Of a DNA stretch of 64,000 nt, positions 49,874 through 58,623 are shown piece by piece. The notes under the pieces were generated by a model. It saw only the letters and a program-made list of their open reading frames with translations. It was not told the origin of the DNA and made no database searches. Position numbers and translations under genes: made by a program. This stretch comes from Mycolicibacterium hodleri. GTDB taxonomy: Bacteria > Actinomycetota > Actinomycetes > Mycobacteriales > Mycobacteriaceae. The DNA is taken from positions 310,001-374,000 of the forward strand of contig NZ_RCZG01000005.1 in the NCBI RefSeq assembly GCF_006439015.1. The letters run 5' to 3'. How positions within the stretch are numbered: the stretch's first letter is position 1; every line of letters starts with the position of its first letter.

Positions 49874-51778
49874 ATGGACATGTTCACCCCGTCGCTCGAC
49901 TGGGGCAACGAGGTCGTCGCGTCGCTGATCTGGGTCGCCAAGGCTTGGGCAATCAGCGCCGTAGCGATGCTGGTGGTGTTGGCGCTGATCGCCCGGTTCA
50001 CCGGGTGGGGCAGACAGTACTGGCGGATCACCGGGCCGTATTTCAGTGGGCGACAGAGCGTTCCGGTGTGGCTGCTGGTTGGTGTACTCCTACTGTCGGT
50101 GATGTTCTCGGTGCGCATGGACGTGTTGTTCAGCTTTTACGGCAACGACCAGTACTCTGCGTTGCAGGTCGCGTTCGAGGGCGCGAGTGCGGGCGACGAC
50201 GCGGTACGGGACTCGGGCATTCGCGGTTTCTGGTTCTCGATCGTCGTCTTCGCACTGCTCCTGATCGTCTATCTCGCGCAGACCCTGCTGGATCTGTATC
50301 TCATGCAGTTCTTCATCATTCGGTGGCGGGTGTGGCTCACTGATCGACTGACGAACGACTGGCTCGACGGACGTGCGTATTACAGCAGCCGCTTCTTGGC
50401 CAGTTCCGGAGACGGACCGATCGACAACCCGGATCAGCGCATCCAACAGGACATCGACGTGTTCACCACTGGGACGGGGCCCGAGACGAACACCCCGACG
50501 GTGGGGACGTCTACCACGCTTTTGTTCGGCGCGGTGTACTCGATCGTGTCGGTGGTGGCGTTCACCCCGATTCTCTGGAATCTGTCCGGTCCGTTGACCT
50601 TCTTCGGTGTGACCGTGCCCAAGGCCCTGTTCTGGATCGTGCTGATCTTCGTGGCCTTCGCGACGGTGGTGTCGTTCTGGATCGGTCGCCCGATCATTCG
50701 GTTGAGCTTCCGCAACGAGATGACCAACGCCGCCTTCCGGTACGCGCTAGTGCGGTTGCGCGATGGCGCCGAAGCGGTGGGCTTGTCGCGCGGCGAGCGG
50801 GTCGAACGCGTCGCGCTGTCCGACCGGTTCGCAATGATCATCGTCAACTATCGGTCACTGGTGTGGCGCGGGGTGGCCTTCCTCGGGTGGAACAAGGGTA
50901 TGTCGCAGATCGTCGACCCCCTACCGCTCATCGTCCAGGCTCCGCGATTGTTCGCAGGCGAGATCAATCTCGGCGACGTCAGTCAATCCTCGAGTGCGTT
51001 CCGGTCGGTGCAGGCATCGTTGTCCTTCTTCCGCGCCGTGTACGACTCCTTCGCCAGCTACCGTGCGACGATCATCCGCCTCGACGGACTACTCACCGCG
51101 AACGAAAGAGCAAGGGCGCTAAGTCAACTGACGGTGGAGGTCAGCAGCGACGGCGCAGTGGAGATCGATGACGTGGCGGTCCGCTCCCCCGCCGGTGAGT
51201 CCCTCGTCGACGGGTTGGCGGCGCGACTCGCCACCGGCGGCTCGTTGGTGATCACCGGCCGGTCCGGTACCGGCAAGACGACCCTGCTACGCAGCCTCGC
51301 CCAAATGTGGCCATATGCCACGGGTACCGTTCGCTACCCCTCGGGCGACGGGGCGATGTTCCTGCCGCAGCTCCCCTACGCCCCGTTGGGTGACCTGAGG
51401 ACCGTCGTGTGCTATCCGGCGACGGCAGACTCGTTCGCCGACAACGTGATTGCATCAGCGTTGGATGCCGTCGCGCTAGGGCATCTTGGCTCCCGGCTCG
51501 ACGACACGAGCGATTGGTCGAAGGTGCTGTCGCCCGGCGAGCAGCAGCGGGTGGCGTTCGCGCGGGTGCTGCTGAACGCGCCGAAGGCAGTCTTTCTCGA
51601 CGAGTCCACCTCGGCGCTCGACGAAGGCCAGGAGTACGCGTTGTACCGGGCGCTGCGCGACAGGTTGCCGGACTGCATCGTGGTCAGCGTGAGCCACCGC
51701 GGCACCGTCGAGCGGCACCACGACGAACGGCTCGAGCTGCTCGGTTCCGGTGAGTGGCGGCTGGCGCCAATCGGCTAG
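49874..51778 (+). CDS. BacA/SbmA-like ABC transporter, second paralogue
   Basis: 634 residues, same domain plan as the gene before it: [18 protein letters not shown], membrane domain, Walker [43 protein letters not shown]. The substrate is presumably a B12-like or peptide solute, possibly distinct from its partner. Tandem duplication is not what I recall at the Mtb locus. Its TAG overlaps the convergent dehydrogenase TAG at CTAG. Confidence 0.88.
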   Translation: MDMFTPSLDWGNEVVASLIWVAKAWAISAVAMLVVLALIARFTGWGRQYWRITGPYFSGRQSVPVWLLVGVLLLSVMFSVRMDVLFSFYGNDQYSALQVAFEGASAGDDAVRDSGIRGFWFSIVVFALLLIVYLAQTLLDLYLMQFFIIRWRVWLTDRLTNDWLDGRAYYSSRFLASSGDGPIDNPDQRIQQDIDVFTTGTGPETNTPTVGTSTTLLFGAVYSIVSVVAFTPILWNLSGPLTFFGVTVPKALFWIVLIFVAFATVVSFWIGRPIIRLSFRNEMTNAAFRYALVRLRDGAEAVGLSRGERVERVALSDRFAMIIVNYRSLVWRGVAFLGWNKGMSQIVDPLPLIVQAPRLFAGEINLGDVSQSSSAFRSVQASLSFFRAVYDSFASYRATIIRLDGLLTANERARALSQLTVEVSSDGAVEIDDVAVRSPAGESLVDGLAARLATGGSLVITGRSGTGKTTLLRSLAQMWPYATGTVRYPSGDGAMFLPQLPYAPLGDLRTVVCYPATADSFADNVIASALDAVALGHLGSRLDDTSDWSKVLSPGEQQRVAFARVLLNAPKAVFLDESTSALDEGQEYALYRALRDRLPDCIVVSVSHRGTVERHHDERLELLGSGEWRLAPIG

Positions 51779-53226
51779 CGGGCCGCGGCGTGCGCACCGG
51801 CGCGTCGCCCGAAGAACGACCCTTCGCCGAGTTGCGTTCCGCTGCAATACCCCTTGCAGTCCTGGGCGATGTTCGACGCGCATGCACCGGCGGCGTAAAG
51901 ACCTTCCACGACGCTGCCGTCCGCGCGCAGGACTTCGCCGTCCAGCGTCGTCGCAAGCCCGCCCATGGTAAAGCCTGCGTACATCGCCTTGCCCAGCGAG
52001 AGGTCGAAGGCGCCCCACGGCCCCTTGTCCTGTGCCGCAAGGAATTCCGGTTGCTTGTGAAAGTCGGGGTCCTCACCCTTGGACGCGTATTCGTTGTACC
52101 GGTCGAGCGTGGCGACCAGATTGCCCCTGGTAATGCCGAGTGCCGTCTCCATCTCCTCGACGGTCTCCCAGCCGTCGATCAGCGGAATCAATGGCAGCTC
52201 TGGACGTTCCAGGTGTTCCTCGTCGACGATCAGGAAGGCTGCGCTGTCGGGCTGCTCCATGACGAATCCCGACGTCCGCGAGTGGTAGGAGTCCTCGGTG
52301 ACGAACCGCTGGCCGTCCTTGTTGACGATGATGCCGGTCAAGAGGATCGCCGGGGGATACGGTGGCGCCGTGACGAAGTACTGGTCCATGTGCTTGGTGG
52401 CCCCACCCGCGGACTCGCCGAGCCGGATGCCGAGGCCGTCGTCGTAGGTATTGCCGAGCACGAACGGCTTCTCGGCGAGCTTCGGCGTGAATTCCGCCAC
52501 CATCTCCGGGTTCATCACGAAGCCGCCGGCGGCGACGATTACGGACTTGGCGCGGATCGTGCCGGTGTCCTCGAAGTGCTTCCACGCGGTTCCGACGATG
52601 GCACCGTCGTCGTCGGTAACCAGCGCGGTGGCGCCGGTCTCGTAGCGGACGTCTACCCCGAGTTCGGCGGCGCGCTTGACCAGTAGATCGATGACCATCG
52701 CCGCGCCGCCCAGTTCGCCGGGCATGGGGACCGAGTGGCCGCGTGGCGCGGGCCGGGCCTGCTCGAAGAACGGCCATACCTTCTCATTGCCGGTGTAGGA
52801 CAACCCCTCGGTGCCGGGCGGCACGACGACCTTGCCGGGGTAGAAACTGCGCTCGAACTGAAAGCCCAAGTCCTCCAACCAGTTGAAGTGCTCGACGCTT
52901 CCGTCCGCGTACGCACGAATCTTGTCGAGTTCCGGTTCGCGCGACATCGCGACGAGGTAGGAGTACATGTCGTCGGCGGTGTCGTCATGGCCGGTCGCCT
53001 TCTGGACCGCGGTGCCACCGCCGAGGTAGAAGTGTCCCCCGGCCATCGAGGTCGTGCCGCCTGCGGCGGCCGCGCGCTCCAGCAGGACGACGCGGGCGCC
53101 AGCAGTCGCCGCGCTCACTGCCGCACATCCACCGGCGATACCGAAGCCGACCACGACGACGTCGACGTCGTCGGACCACTCGGCCACATCCGTGGCGGCG
53201 ACGGTGTCCGGAATCTGCTTGCTCAC
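51775..53226 (-). CDS. FAD-binding dehydrogenase (Rv1817-type)
   Basis: 483 residues. FAD site [36 protein letters not shown], and [16 protein letters not shown]; the C-terminus has a conserved [13 protein letters not shown] and a cysteine-rich [21 protein letters not shown]. Fumarate-reductase/3-ketosteroid-dehydrogenase superfamily. GTG start overlaps the TGA of the VOC gene (GTGA). Downstream of a TetR gene, so possibly part of a catabolic set. Confidence 0.87.
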   Translation of the reverse strand: MSKQIPDTVAATDVAEWSDDVDVVVVGFGIAGGCAAVSAATAGARVVLLERAAAAGGTTSMAGGHFYLGGGTAVQKATGHDDTADDMYSYLVAMSREPELDKIRAYADGSVEHFNWLEDLGFQFERSFYPGKVVVPPGTEGLSYTGNEKVWPFFEQARPAPRGHSVPMPGELGGAAMVIDLLVKRAAELGVDVRYETGATALVTDDDGAIVGTAWKHFEDTGTIRAKSVIVAAGGFVMNPEMVAEFTPKLAEKPFVLGNTYDDGLGIRLGESAGGATKHMDQYFVTAPPYPPAILLTGIIVNKDGQRFVTEDSYHSRTSGFVMEQPDSAAFLIVDEEHLERPELPLIPLIDGWETVEEMETALGITRGNLVATLDRYNEYASKGEDPDFHKQPEFLAAQDKGPWGAFDLSLGKAMYAGFTMGGLATTLDGEVLRADGSVVEGLYAAGACASNIAQDCKGYCSGTQLGEGSFFGRRAGAHAAAR

Positions 53227-53717
53227 TGTTGCTCCTGTTTGACGTAGTCGAAGAATGCTCGGGTCTCGGACGGGATGTGCGCGATCTCGAGATACGGGAC
53301 GCCGGCCTGCGCGGAGGAGACATACGCGAAGCGCATTCCGCCGGGCATCACGCCCTGCGACACCACCGGCGCCCCGTTCCGTTCGGCATCGCGCACCATG
53401 GTCTCGAAGGCATCGATGTCTCCTGCGTCGATGCAGACGTGGTGCAGGCCCGGCCCCGATGTCTCCAGGAATTCGGTATAGACGCTCTCGCCGCTGACCG
53501 GTTCGATCAGTTCGAGTTGGGTCGCGCCGGAGTAGGACAGCGAGACGTGGGCGACGAAGTCGGCGGGTCGCCCACGGTGAGTGCAGGTGTCCGGGCCGAA
53601 GTGGACGTCAGGTGTTCGCACCCATGTCTTGGCGCCCATCAAGCTGGTCAGAGCCTTCTCGGTGGCGCCGAGGTCCCGCGTCACCCAGGCAATCTGGACA
53701 GGTGTCTGGTCATGCAT
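53223..53717 (-). CDS. VOC-superfamily (glyoxalase-fold) protein
   Basis: 164 residues: two betaalphabetabetabeta modules (VQIAWVTRDLGATEKAL, LSYSGATQLELIEP; GLHHVCIDAGDIDAFETMV, PYLEIAHIP). His in HHVC and Glu residues could bind a metal. Lactone, epoxide or extradiol chemistry is possible; the substrate is unknown. Same transcript as the FAD dehydrogenase, coupled by GTGA. Confidence 0.85.
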   Translation of the reverse strand: MHDQTPVQIAWVTRDLGATEKALTSLMGAKTWVRTPDVHFGPDTCTHRGRPADFVAHVSLSYSGATQLELIEPVSGESVYTEFLETSGPGLHHVCIDAGDIDAFETMVRDAERNGAPVVSQGVMPGGMRFAYVSSAQAGVPYLEIAHIPSETRAFFDYVKQEQQ

Positions 53718-53763
53718 CGCATGCCAGGATATCCCCGGCGAAGACCGCTGGCTAGAACGTGTT

Positions 53764-54447
53764 CTAGTTCAAGGTGAGGGCGGCGATGACCAGCCGGATC
53801 TGGCCGTCGAAGACGTCACTCGGGTCCGACAGCGTGTCGGCGCCGTACTGTCCGAAGACCTCGAGGCTGATCGCCCCCACCAGTGTCGCCCACAAGAGGA
53901 AGCACTTCATCACCGTCGGGTCGCCACCCGTGAACCCGAATTCGGTGCGGATGCCGTCGAAGTCCGCCGAGGTGGTTGCCGATGGGGTGGGACCCGCTTC
54001 GGGCACCTCGCCCGCGGCGACACCGGCGGCCACCACGGCGAACAAGGCGCCCACCACGCGCGTCCCCGGTCCGACGGTGCGGTCGGCGGGTGCGTGGTAG
54101 CCGGGAACGGGGCTGCCGTACATCAGGGCCCACGCCGCGGGCTGGTCGATGGCCCACCGGCGGGCGGCTCGCGCCGTCACCAATAGCCGGCCGTCCCAGG
54201 AACCGTTGGTGCCCAATGCGGCCCGGTCGACCGCATCTGCCAGGTCGTTGTAGGCGTCGACGATGAGCAAAGTCAACAGATCGTCGCGGCTGGCGACGTA
54301 GCGATAGACCGCCGAGGACACCATGCCGAGGTCGCGTGCGATGGCCCGCAACGACAGCCCGGCCGCACCGTCGGTCACCAAGTGCCGACGGCCGACGTCG
54401 ACGATCTCGCGCTCGATGCGGTCCCGAGTCTCCTGGCGCTTACCCAT
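53764..54447 (-). CDS. TetR-family repressor (Rv1816-type)
   Basis: 227 residues. N-terminal HTH GAAGLSLRAIARDLGMVSSAVYRYVASRDDLLTLL; C-terminal helical ligand-binding domain of the WHG type. Stop 46 nt before the VOC start. Divergent from the Ddn-like gene with two palindromes between, so it likely represses itself and that gene. ATG at 54447; the ORF to 54918 is antisense to the neighbour. Confidence 0.88.
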   Translation of the reverse strand: MGKRQETRDRIEREIVDVGRRHLVTDGAAGLSLRAIARDLGMVSSAVYRYVASRDDLLTLLIVDAYNDLADAVDRAALGTNGSWDGRLLVTARAARRWAIDQPAAWALMYGSPVPGYHAPADRTVGPGTRVVGALFAVVAAGVAAGEVPEAGPTPSATTSADFDGIRTEFGFTGGDPTVMKCFLLWATLVGAISLEVFGQYGADTLSDPSDVFDGQIRLVIAALTLN

Positions 54448-54468
54448 GGTGTCAGTGTCGCACGAATC

Positions 54469-54483
54469 GAGAGCGCTGCTCTT
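54469..54483. promoter_or_regulatory. TetR operator copy 1
   Basis: GAGAGCGCTGCTCTT, an imperfect palindrome (AGAGC/GCTCT arms), 21 bp before the TetR start. Centre is 47 bp from copy 2. Confidence 0.6.
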
Positions 54484-54515
54484 GTATATCGGACCCTTCT
54501 GTGCCACCCTTATTC

Positions 54516-54530
54516 GAGAGCAATGCTCTC
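54516..54530. promoter_or_regulatory. TetR operator copy 2
   Basis: GAGAGCAATGCTCTC, a palindrome with 7-bp arms and one central base, 31 bp before the Ddn-like start. Confidence 0.65.
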
Positions 54531-54561
54531 TAACTGATCGAAAACAATCGAGGAGAATCCC

Positions 54562-54999
54562 ATGACCGCCCGCTACGACGAACCGAACCGCCTCGCCCGT
54601 ACCGCCAATCACATCTTCCGATGGCTCGCCGAGGCAGGCATCAGCGTCGCCGGCACACGTGCCCTTCGCGTCCGCGGACGCAAGACCGGCAAGGTCCGCG
54701 GAGTGGTCATCAACCTGATGACCGTCGACGGACGCGACTTCGTGGTGTCCCCGCGCGGCAACACGCAGTGGGCGCGCAACGCCCGGGCCGCTGGCGAGGT
54801 CGAATTGGGCCCGCGGTGGCGCAGTCGCGAGGTGCGAATCGCCGAGGTCGCCGACGACGCCAAGCCTGCACTCCTGAAGTTCTACGTCCAGCGCTGGTAC
54901 TGGGAGGTCAAGGGCCACGTCGGTGGCCTCACCCCGGACTCGACCGATGCACAGATCCGGGCCGTCGCGCCGTCGATCCCGGTGTTCCAGCTGGTCTGA
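54562..54999 (+). CDS. F420H2-dependent nitroreductase/quinone reductase (Ddn-like)
   Basis: 145 residues. Split-barrel FDOR signature: GTRALRVRGRKTGKVRGVVINLMTVDGRDFVVSPRG, NTQWARNARAAGEVELGPRWRSREVRIAEV. Uses reduced F420 to reduce quinones or nitro compounds. GAGGAG 7 nt upstream of ATG. Controlled by the divergent TetR by position. Confidence 0.9.
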   Translation: MTARYDEPNRLARTANHIFRWLAEAGISVAGTRALRVRGRKTGKVRGVVINLMTVDGRDFVVSPRGNTQWARNARAAGEVELGPRWRSREVRIAEVADDAKPALLKFYVQRWYWEVKGHVGGLTPDSTDAQIRAVAPSIPVFQLV

Positions 55000-55008
55000 T
55001 GCACCGAA

Positions 55009-55650
55009 TCAGGGCCCGCCGCGCAACATCTGGGCGATCGTGGCCGCGGTAGTGGCACTGAGCTCGCCGGATATCTGGATCGACTGCCCGTCGATGGGCT
55101 GGCTGATGGCCGGCGCGGCCAGCACGACACCGTTGCGGACGAAGGCCAACTGCTTGCCGATGTTCTCAGCGGTGTATTGCGCAAAGGCGGCGCTTGATGC
55201 GGGATCCATTGACATCTGAACGGTGTGGAACTCGCTCGTCGGAAGCTTCGTCTCGGTGGCCCCGGTCAAATTCAGCCCTAACGCAACTGGGCCGAGCTGA
55301 TACACCGCGGCTTTGTCGACGTCACACACCCGAATGGGCGCCTCCGGAGGGGTCGGCGGTGGCACGGGCGGGCAGTCGTCGGGATTGGCGACCAGCGGTA
55401 CCTCCACGACAGGGCGCACCGCCAGCGGGATCCCGATCACCGGGGGTGTCCTCGTCGTGGGCATCGTGGTGGTGTGCTGGGCGGCCTCGCCCCGATCCTT
55501 CGTCAGGAATGCCATTGCCACCCCGACGACGATGGTGCTGACCATCGCGAGGATGCCGACCGTGGCCAGCAAGGCGACCATGATCCGCCGGGCCGTCCAC
55601 GGCTCCCCGGAGGAAAACCACGACAACCACGAGTACAACCGATACCGCAT
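55009..55650 (-). CDS. Membrane protein with SecD P1-head-like domain
   Basis: 213 residues. Membrane helix about 22-48, Pro/Thr-rich linker, then DKAAVYQLGPVALGLNLTGA...and LAFVRNGVVLAAPAISQPIDGQSIQISG, resembling the SecD P1 head subdomain. Extracellular. 6 nt after the serine protease, so co-transcribed; the pairing suggests a role in export or processing, which is inference. Confidence 0.75.
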   Translation of the reverse strand: MRYRLYSWLSWFSSGEPWTARRIMVALLATVGILAMVSTIVVGVAMAFLTKDRGEAAQHTTTMPTTRTPPVIGIPLAVRPVVEVPLVANPDDCPPVPPPTPPEAPIRVCDVDKAAVYQLGPVALGLNLTGATETKLPTSEFHTVQMSMDPASSAAFAQYTAENIGKQLAFVRNGVVLAAPAISQPIDGQSIQISGELSATTAATIAQMLRGGP

Positions 55651-55656
55651 CAGCGG

Positions 55657-56364
55657 CTAGGCCGGCGGCAGGGCTCCCGGCGGGGGCGCGACGGAAGCAG
55701 TCCCGGCTGAAGCCGTGAAGACGTCCTGGCGAATCTGCTGATCGGTGACCTGCCACGTGACGGCGGCGGGGTACTGACCCCAAGTGCTGTTGAACATTCC
55801 GACGATGACGGCGCGTCCGTCGCCGGTGAGCACGTAGACGGGGCCACCCGAATCACCTTTCTGGCTAATGACGCCGTTGGCCATCGTGAACCAGCCGTTG
55901 TTGACGGCCTCCACAGTGCCACAGCTCTCGCCAGTCACCACGCCGAAGTGGCAAACGGGCTGACCATGCTGCGGCACGAGCGAAGGATCGAAGGACAGTG
56001 CCCTACCGCTCGGCAGAACGTCGCCCACCTGCACGTCGGGCGCCAAAGCGATGGCCTCCCAGTCGGTAATCAGGTGATCTGTGTTGACGGTGGCGCCGTC
56101 GGGTGTGTTGTCGCGGAAGGCTGCCTGATGGCCGACGACGTTGCCGTCCTTGTCTCCGACGGGTCCCCCGCCGCGGCAGTGGCCCGCAGTGAACGCGGTC
56201 CGCGTCTGCACGTCCACGAAGCCGAGCGTGCACTTGATGGTGTCCTGGCGAATTTCCATGCCCGGGTAGACGGGCACGCCGGGCGACGCGTACACGGGCG
56301 CCGTGCCGAGGGTGGCGATCGAAGCGGTAGCCAGCACGAACGCGCGCAAACACTTGTGGCGCAA
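55657..56364 (-). CDS. Secreted trypsin-like serine protease (Rv1815-type)
   Basis: 235 residues. Signal peptide about 1-26 (hydrophobic core ending VYA-SPG). Catalytic His62 (FTAGHC), Asp101 ([11 protein letters not shown]), Ser172 (KGDSGGPVY); two Cys pairs possible (C45/C63; C138/C148). TTG start at 56364; no better start was found. Probably acts in the cell wall. Confidence 0.85.
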   Translation of the reverse strand: MRHKCLRAFVLATASIATLGTAPVYASPGVPVYPGMEIRQDTIKCTLGFVDVQTRTAFTAGHCRGGGPVGDKDGNVVGHQAAFRDNTPDGATVNTDHLITDWEAIALAPDVQVGDVLPSGRALSFDPSLVPQHGQPVCHFGVVTGESCGTVEAVNNGWFTMANGVISQKGDSGGPVYVLTGDGRAVIVGMFNSTWGQYPAAVTWQVTDQQIRQDVFTASAGTASVAPPPGALPPA

Positions 56365-56458
56365 CGTCGTCTCCGATCGCTAGAGGTAGGTGAAGGATTA
56401 GCGTACCCACGGCAAAGGCGGCCCGCACCCAAAGGTGCGAGCCGCCTGATGTGCTTGC

Positions 56459-57073
56459 CTACGGGATCGTGACGACCTGACCGGGATGGATCAGGTCCGG
56501 GTTCGAGATCCCGCTCGCCGCGGCGATGTCGTGGTACTTGTTGCCGTCGCCGTAGAACCGCTCCGCGATGGCCCACAGCGTGTCGCCCGATACCACGGTG
56601 TAGGTCCGGGGTGCGGGCGGTGGCGGGGGCGGCGGCGGTGCGGGCGGCTCGGCCGCAGGCGCCTCCTCGGTGACGGCGGCGGGCACCACCTCCGGCTCGG
56701 CGGGTGCCTCGGTCACCGAAGGCGGCGGCGCGGGCACCTCGTCGGTCTTCGTGTCCGACGACCAGGCTGGTCCGTCGAATCCGTACAGCACCAGGTTGCG
56801 ATCGTCCTGAAGGATCAGCCGAACGTCCTTGGCGCCCTTCGTCTGGCTGGCCCAGACGGGATCGTCCGGCGTATAGAGGACGAAGTTGCCGTCGGTCTGA
56901 ACCTCGGCACGCACTACGTTCTTGCCGTTGGTTCCCGTCGACCAGACGGAATCGTCACCGGCGTATAGCACCAGATTTCCGTCATCCTGAAGGATCAGCT
57001 TGTACGCCCCGTTTTGGGACGTCAATGACTGACCTACCTCCAGCTTGTCTCCATTTTGAAGTCTGTCTCCCAC
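56459..57073 (-). CDS. LysM-containing mannose-binding (B-type) lectin
   Basis: 204 residues. N-terminal about 110 residues hold three B-lectin carbohydrate motifs (LQDDGNLVLY, QTDGNFVLY, LQDDRNLVLY), a Pro-rich hinge about 112-155, and a C-terminal LysM (TYTVVSGDTLWAIAERFYGDG...). I recall a similar M. smegmatis mannose-specific lectin. No signal peptide is visible, yet a peptidoglycan-binding LysM implies export, so an unusual route (or SecA2, encoded upstream) may be needed. GTG start with GGAAAGG upstream. Confidence 0.85.
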   Translation of the reverse strand: MGDRLQNGDKLEVGQSLTSQNGAYKLILQDDGNLVLYAGDDSVWSTGTNGKNVVRAEVQTDGNFVLYTPDDPVWASQTKGAKDVRLILQDDRNLVLYGFDGPAWSSDTKTDEVPAPPPSVTEAPAEPEVVPAAVTEEAPAAEPPAPPPPPPPPAPRTYTVVSGDTLWAIAERFYGDGNKYHDIAAASGISNPDLIHPGQVVTIP

Positions 57074-57207
57074 GAACTTGCACCTTTCCTCGTCGGCACC
57101 AACGACCCTACCGACCGCCGTCGAACATGGGGCCGGTTCGGGTCCGCGCCATCAAAACGCTTGGCGAACAATGGGTTGCGTGCCAGGAGGCGCTTGCGGG
57201 ACTGCGC

Positions 57208-58623
57208 TTAGGAGTCGAAGCCAAGGCCAAGCGCATCGAGTGTGCGCAGCAGCACGTTGCGGTGTCCGGCGGAGTGATCGGCGCGATCGAGGGACCACCG
57301 CGTGGCCTGAATTCCGATGCTCGCAAACGGTTCGGGTGGGAACGGAAGTGGCTTCTGACGCACCATCTCCAGCTCCGTGCGCGGCGTCTGTCCCTCGCCG
57401 AGCAAGTCGAGGCAGACATCGGCGGCAAACCTCGCTGCACCCACGCCGAGTCCGGTGAACCCGTTGACGTAGGCGACCCGACCTTCGCGTGCCAGCCCCC
57501 AGTGCGCACAGAACCGGGTGTTCGTGTCGATCGGGCCTGCCCACCGGTGGCTGAAGCGGACGCCTTCCAATTGCGGGAAGGTAATGAAGAAGTGGGCGGC
57601 GAGTCTGCGGTAACTCTCGGGTCGGTCCTCGTAGCCGGCATCGACCTTGCGGCCGAAGTGGTAGATCGCGTCGTAGCCGCCGAACACGATCCGGTTGTCC
57701 TGGGTCATGCGGTAGTAGTGAAACTGGTTTGCGGAGTCGCCGATCCCCTGTCGGTTCCGCCATCCGATGCTGTCCACCTGGGCGTCGTTGAGCGGCTCGG
57801 TGGCCAGCACGTAGTCGTAGACCGGCACCGTGTACAACCGGTTGCGGCGCAGCAGGTGCGGGAAGACGTTTGTCGCCAGCACGACCCGCTTGGCCGTGAT
57901 GGCGGCGTCGGTGGTCGCGACGTGTATCGACGCCGTGCCGGAGTCCAGCGAGGTCGCGTTGGTGTGTTCGTAGATGCCGACACCTGCCTCGGTGCAGGCA
58001 CGCGCCAACTCGAGCGCCAACTTCGCGGGGTGCACGATCGCACAGGTGCCCGCGTGCTCTAGCCCGGCGAGGAACGTCGGCGATTGGACTTCGGTGCGGA
58101 TGGCGGCCTCGTCGAGGAAGCGGCCATCGCCCTCGGCAGCGGACTCTCGTAGCCAGTCCACCTGATGGGGCTCCGTCGCGACGCCGAGCATTCCCGTGCG
58201 TTGCCATTCGACGTCGAGGTTGAGACCTTCGATCTCCGCTTGCATGCCGTCCAGGTTGTCCAGTCCCATGGCATCGAGTTGCTCGAACTCGTTGGGCCAC
58301 CGCGTCTTTCCGTTCTCCTTACCGTGGGTGAGGCTGGCCTCGACGAATCCGCCGTTGCGCCCGGAGGCCGCCCACCCAATGCGGTGGGCGTCGATGAGCA
58401 CAATGCGTTGATCGGGATCACGCCGAGCGGCGTGCAAAGCCGTCCACAAACCTGCGTAGCCTCCGCCAACCACCAGGAGGTCGCACGCGACCGGCTTCGT
58501 CAGCTTGGGGTGGTTGGGCCGGTTGCGCTCTTCGGTGTCGAGCCACATCGATCCGAAGGTACTGACGGCCAGCGACCGCTCCACCATCGCGGAATCGACG
58601 TAGTGATCGAAGACGGTTTCCAC
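57208..58623 (-). CDS. FAD-dependent oxidoreductase (DadA-type), alternative separate gene
   Basis: Alternative reading of the 3' part of the 833-residue ORF: start GTG 58623 (METVFDHYVDSAMVERSLAV), 471 residues, the usual length of the DadA-type family. FAD-binding GGGYAG, substrate-site GFTGLGVG. If the fusion is real this entry is redundant. Confidence 0.5.
   Translation of the reverse strand: METVFDHYVDSAMVERSLAVSTFGSMWLDTEERNRPNHPKLTKPVACDLLVVGGGYAGLWTALHAARRDPDQRIVLIDAHRIGWAASGRNGGFVEASLTHGKENGKTRWPNEFEQLDAMGLDNLDGMQAEIEGLNLDVEWQRTGMLGVATEPHQVDWLRESAAEGDGRFLDEAAIRTEVQSPTFLAGLEHAGTCAIVHPAKLALELARACTEAGVGIYEHTNATSLDSGTASIHVATTDAAITAKRVVLATNVFPHLLRRNRLYTVPVYDYVLATEPLNDAQVDSIGWRNRQGIGDSANQFHYYRMTQDNRIVFGGYDAIYHFGRKVDAGYEDRPESYRRLAAHFFITFPQLEGVRFSHRWAGPIDTNTRFCAHWGLAREGRVAYVNGFTGLGVGAARFAADVCLDLLGEGQTPRTELEMVRQKPLPFPPEPFASIGIQATRWSLDRADHSAGHRNVLLRTLDALGLGFDS

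Noticed and set aside
51770..51780. CTAG shared by the stops of the second BacA-like gene and the FAD dehydrogenase as a regulatory signal
   Set aside because: A common arrangement for convergent genes in compact genomes; no hairpin found.
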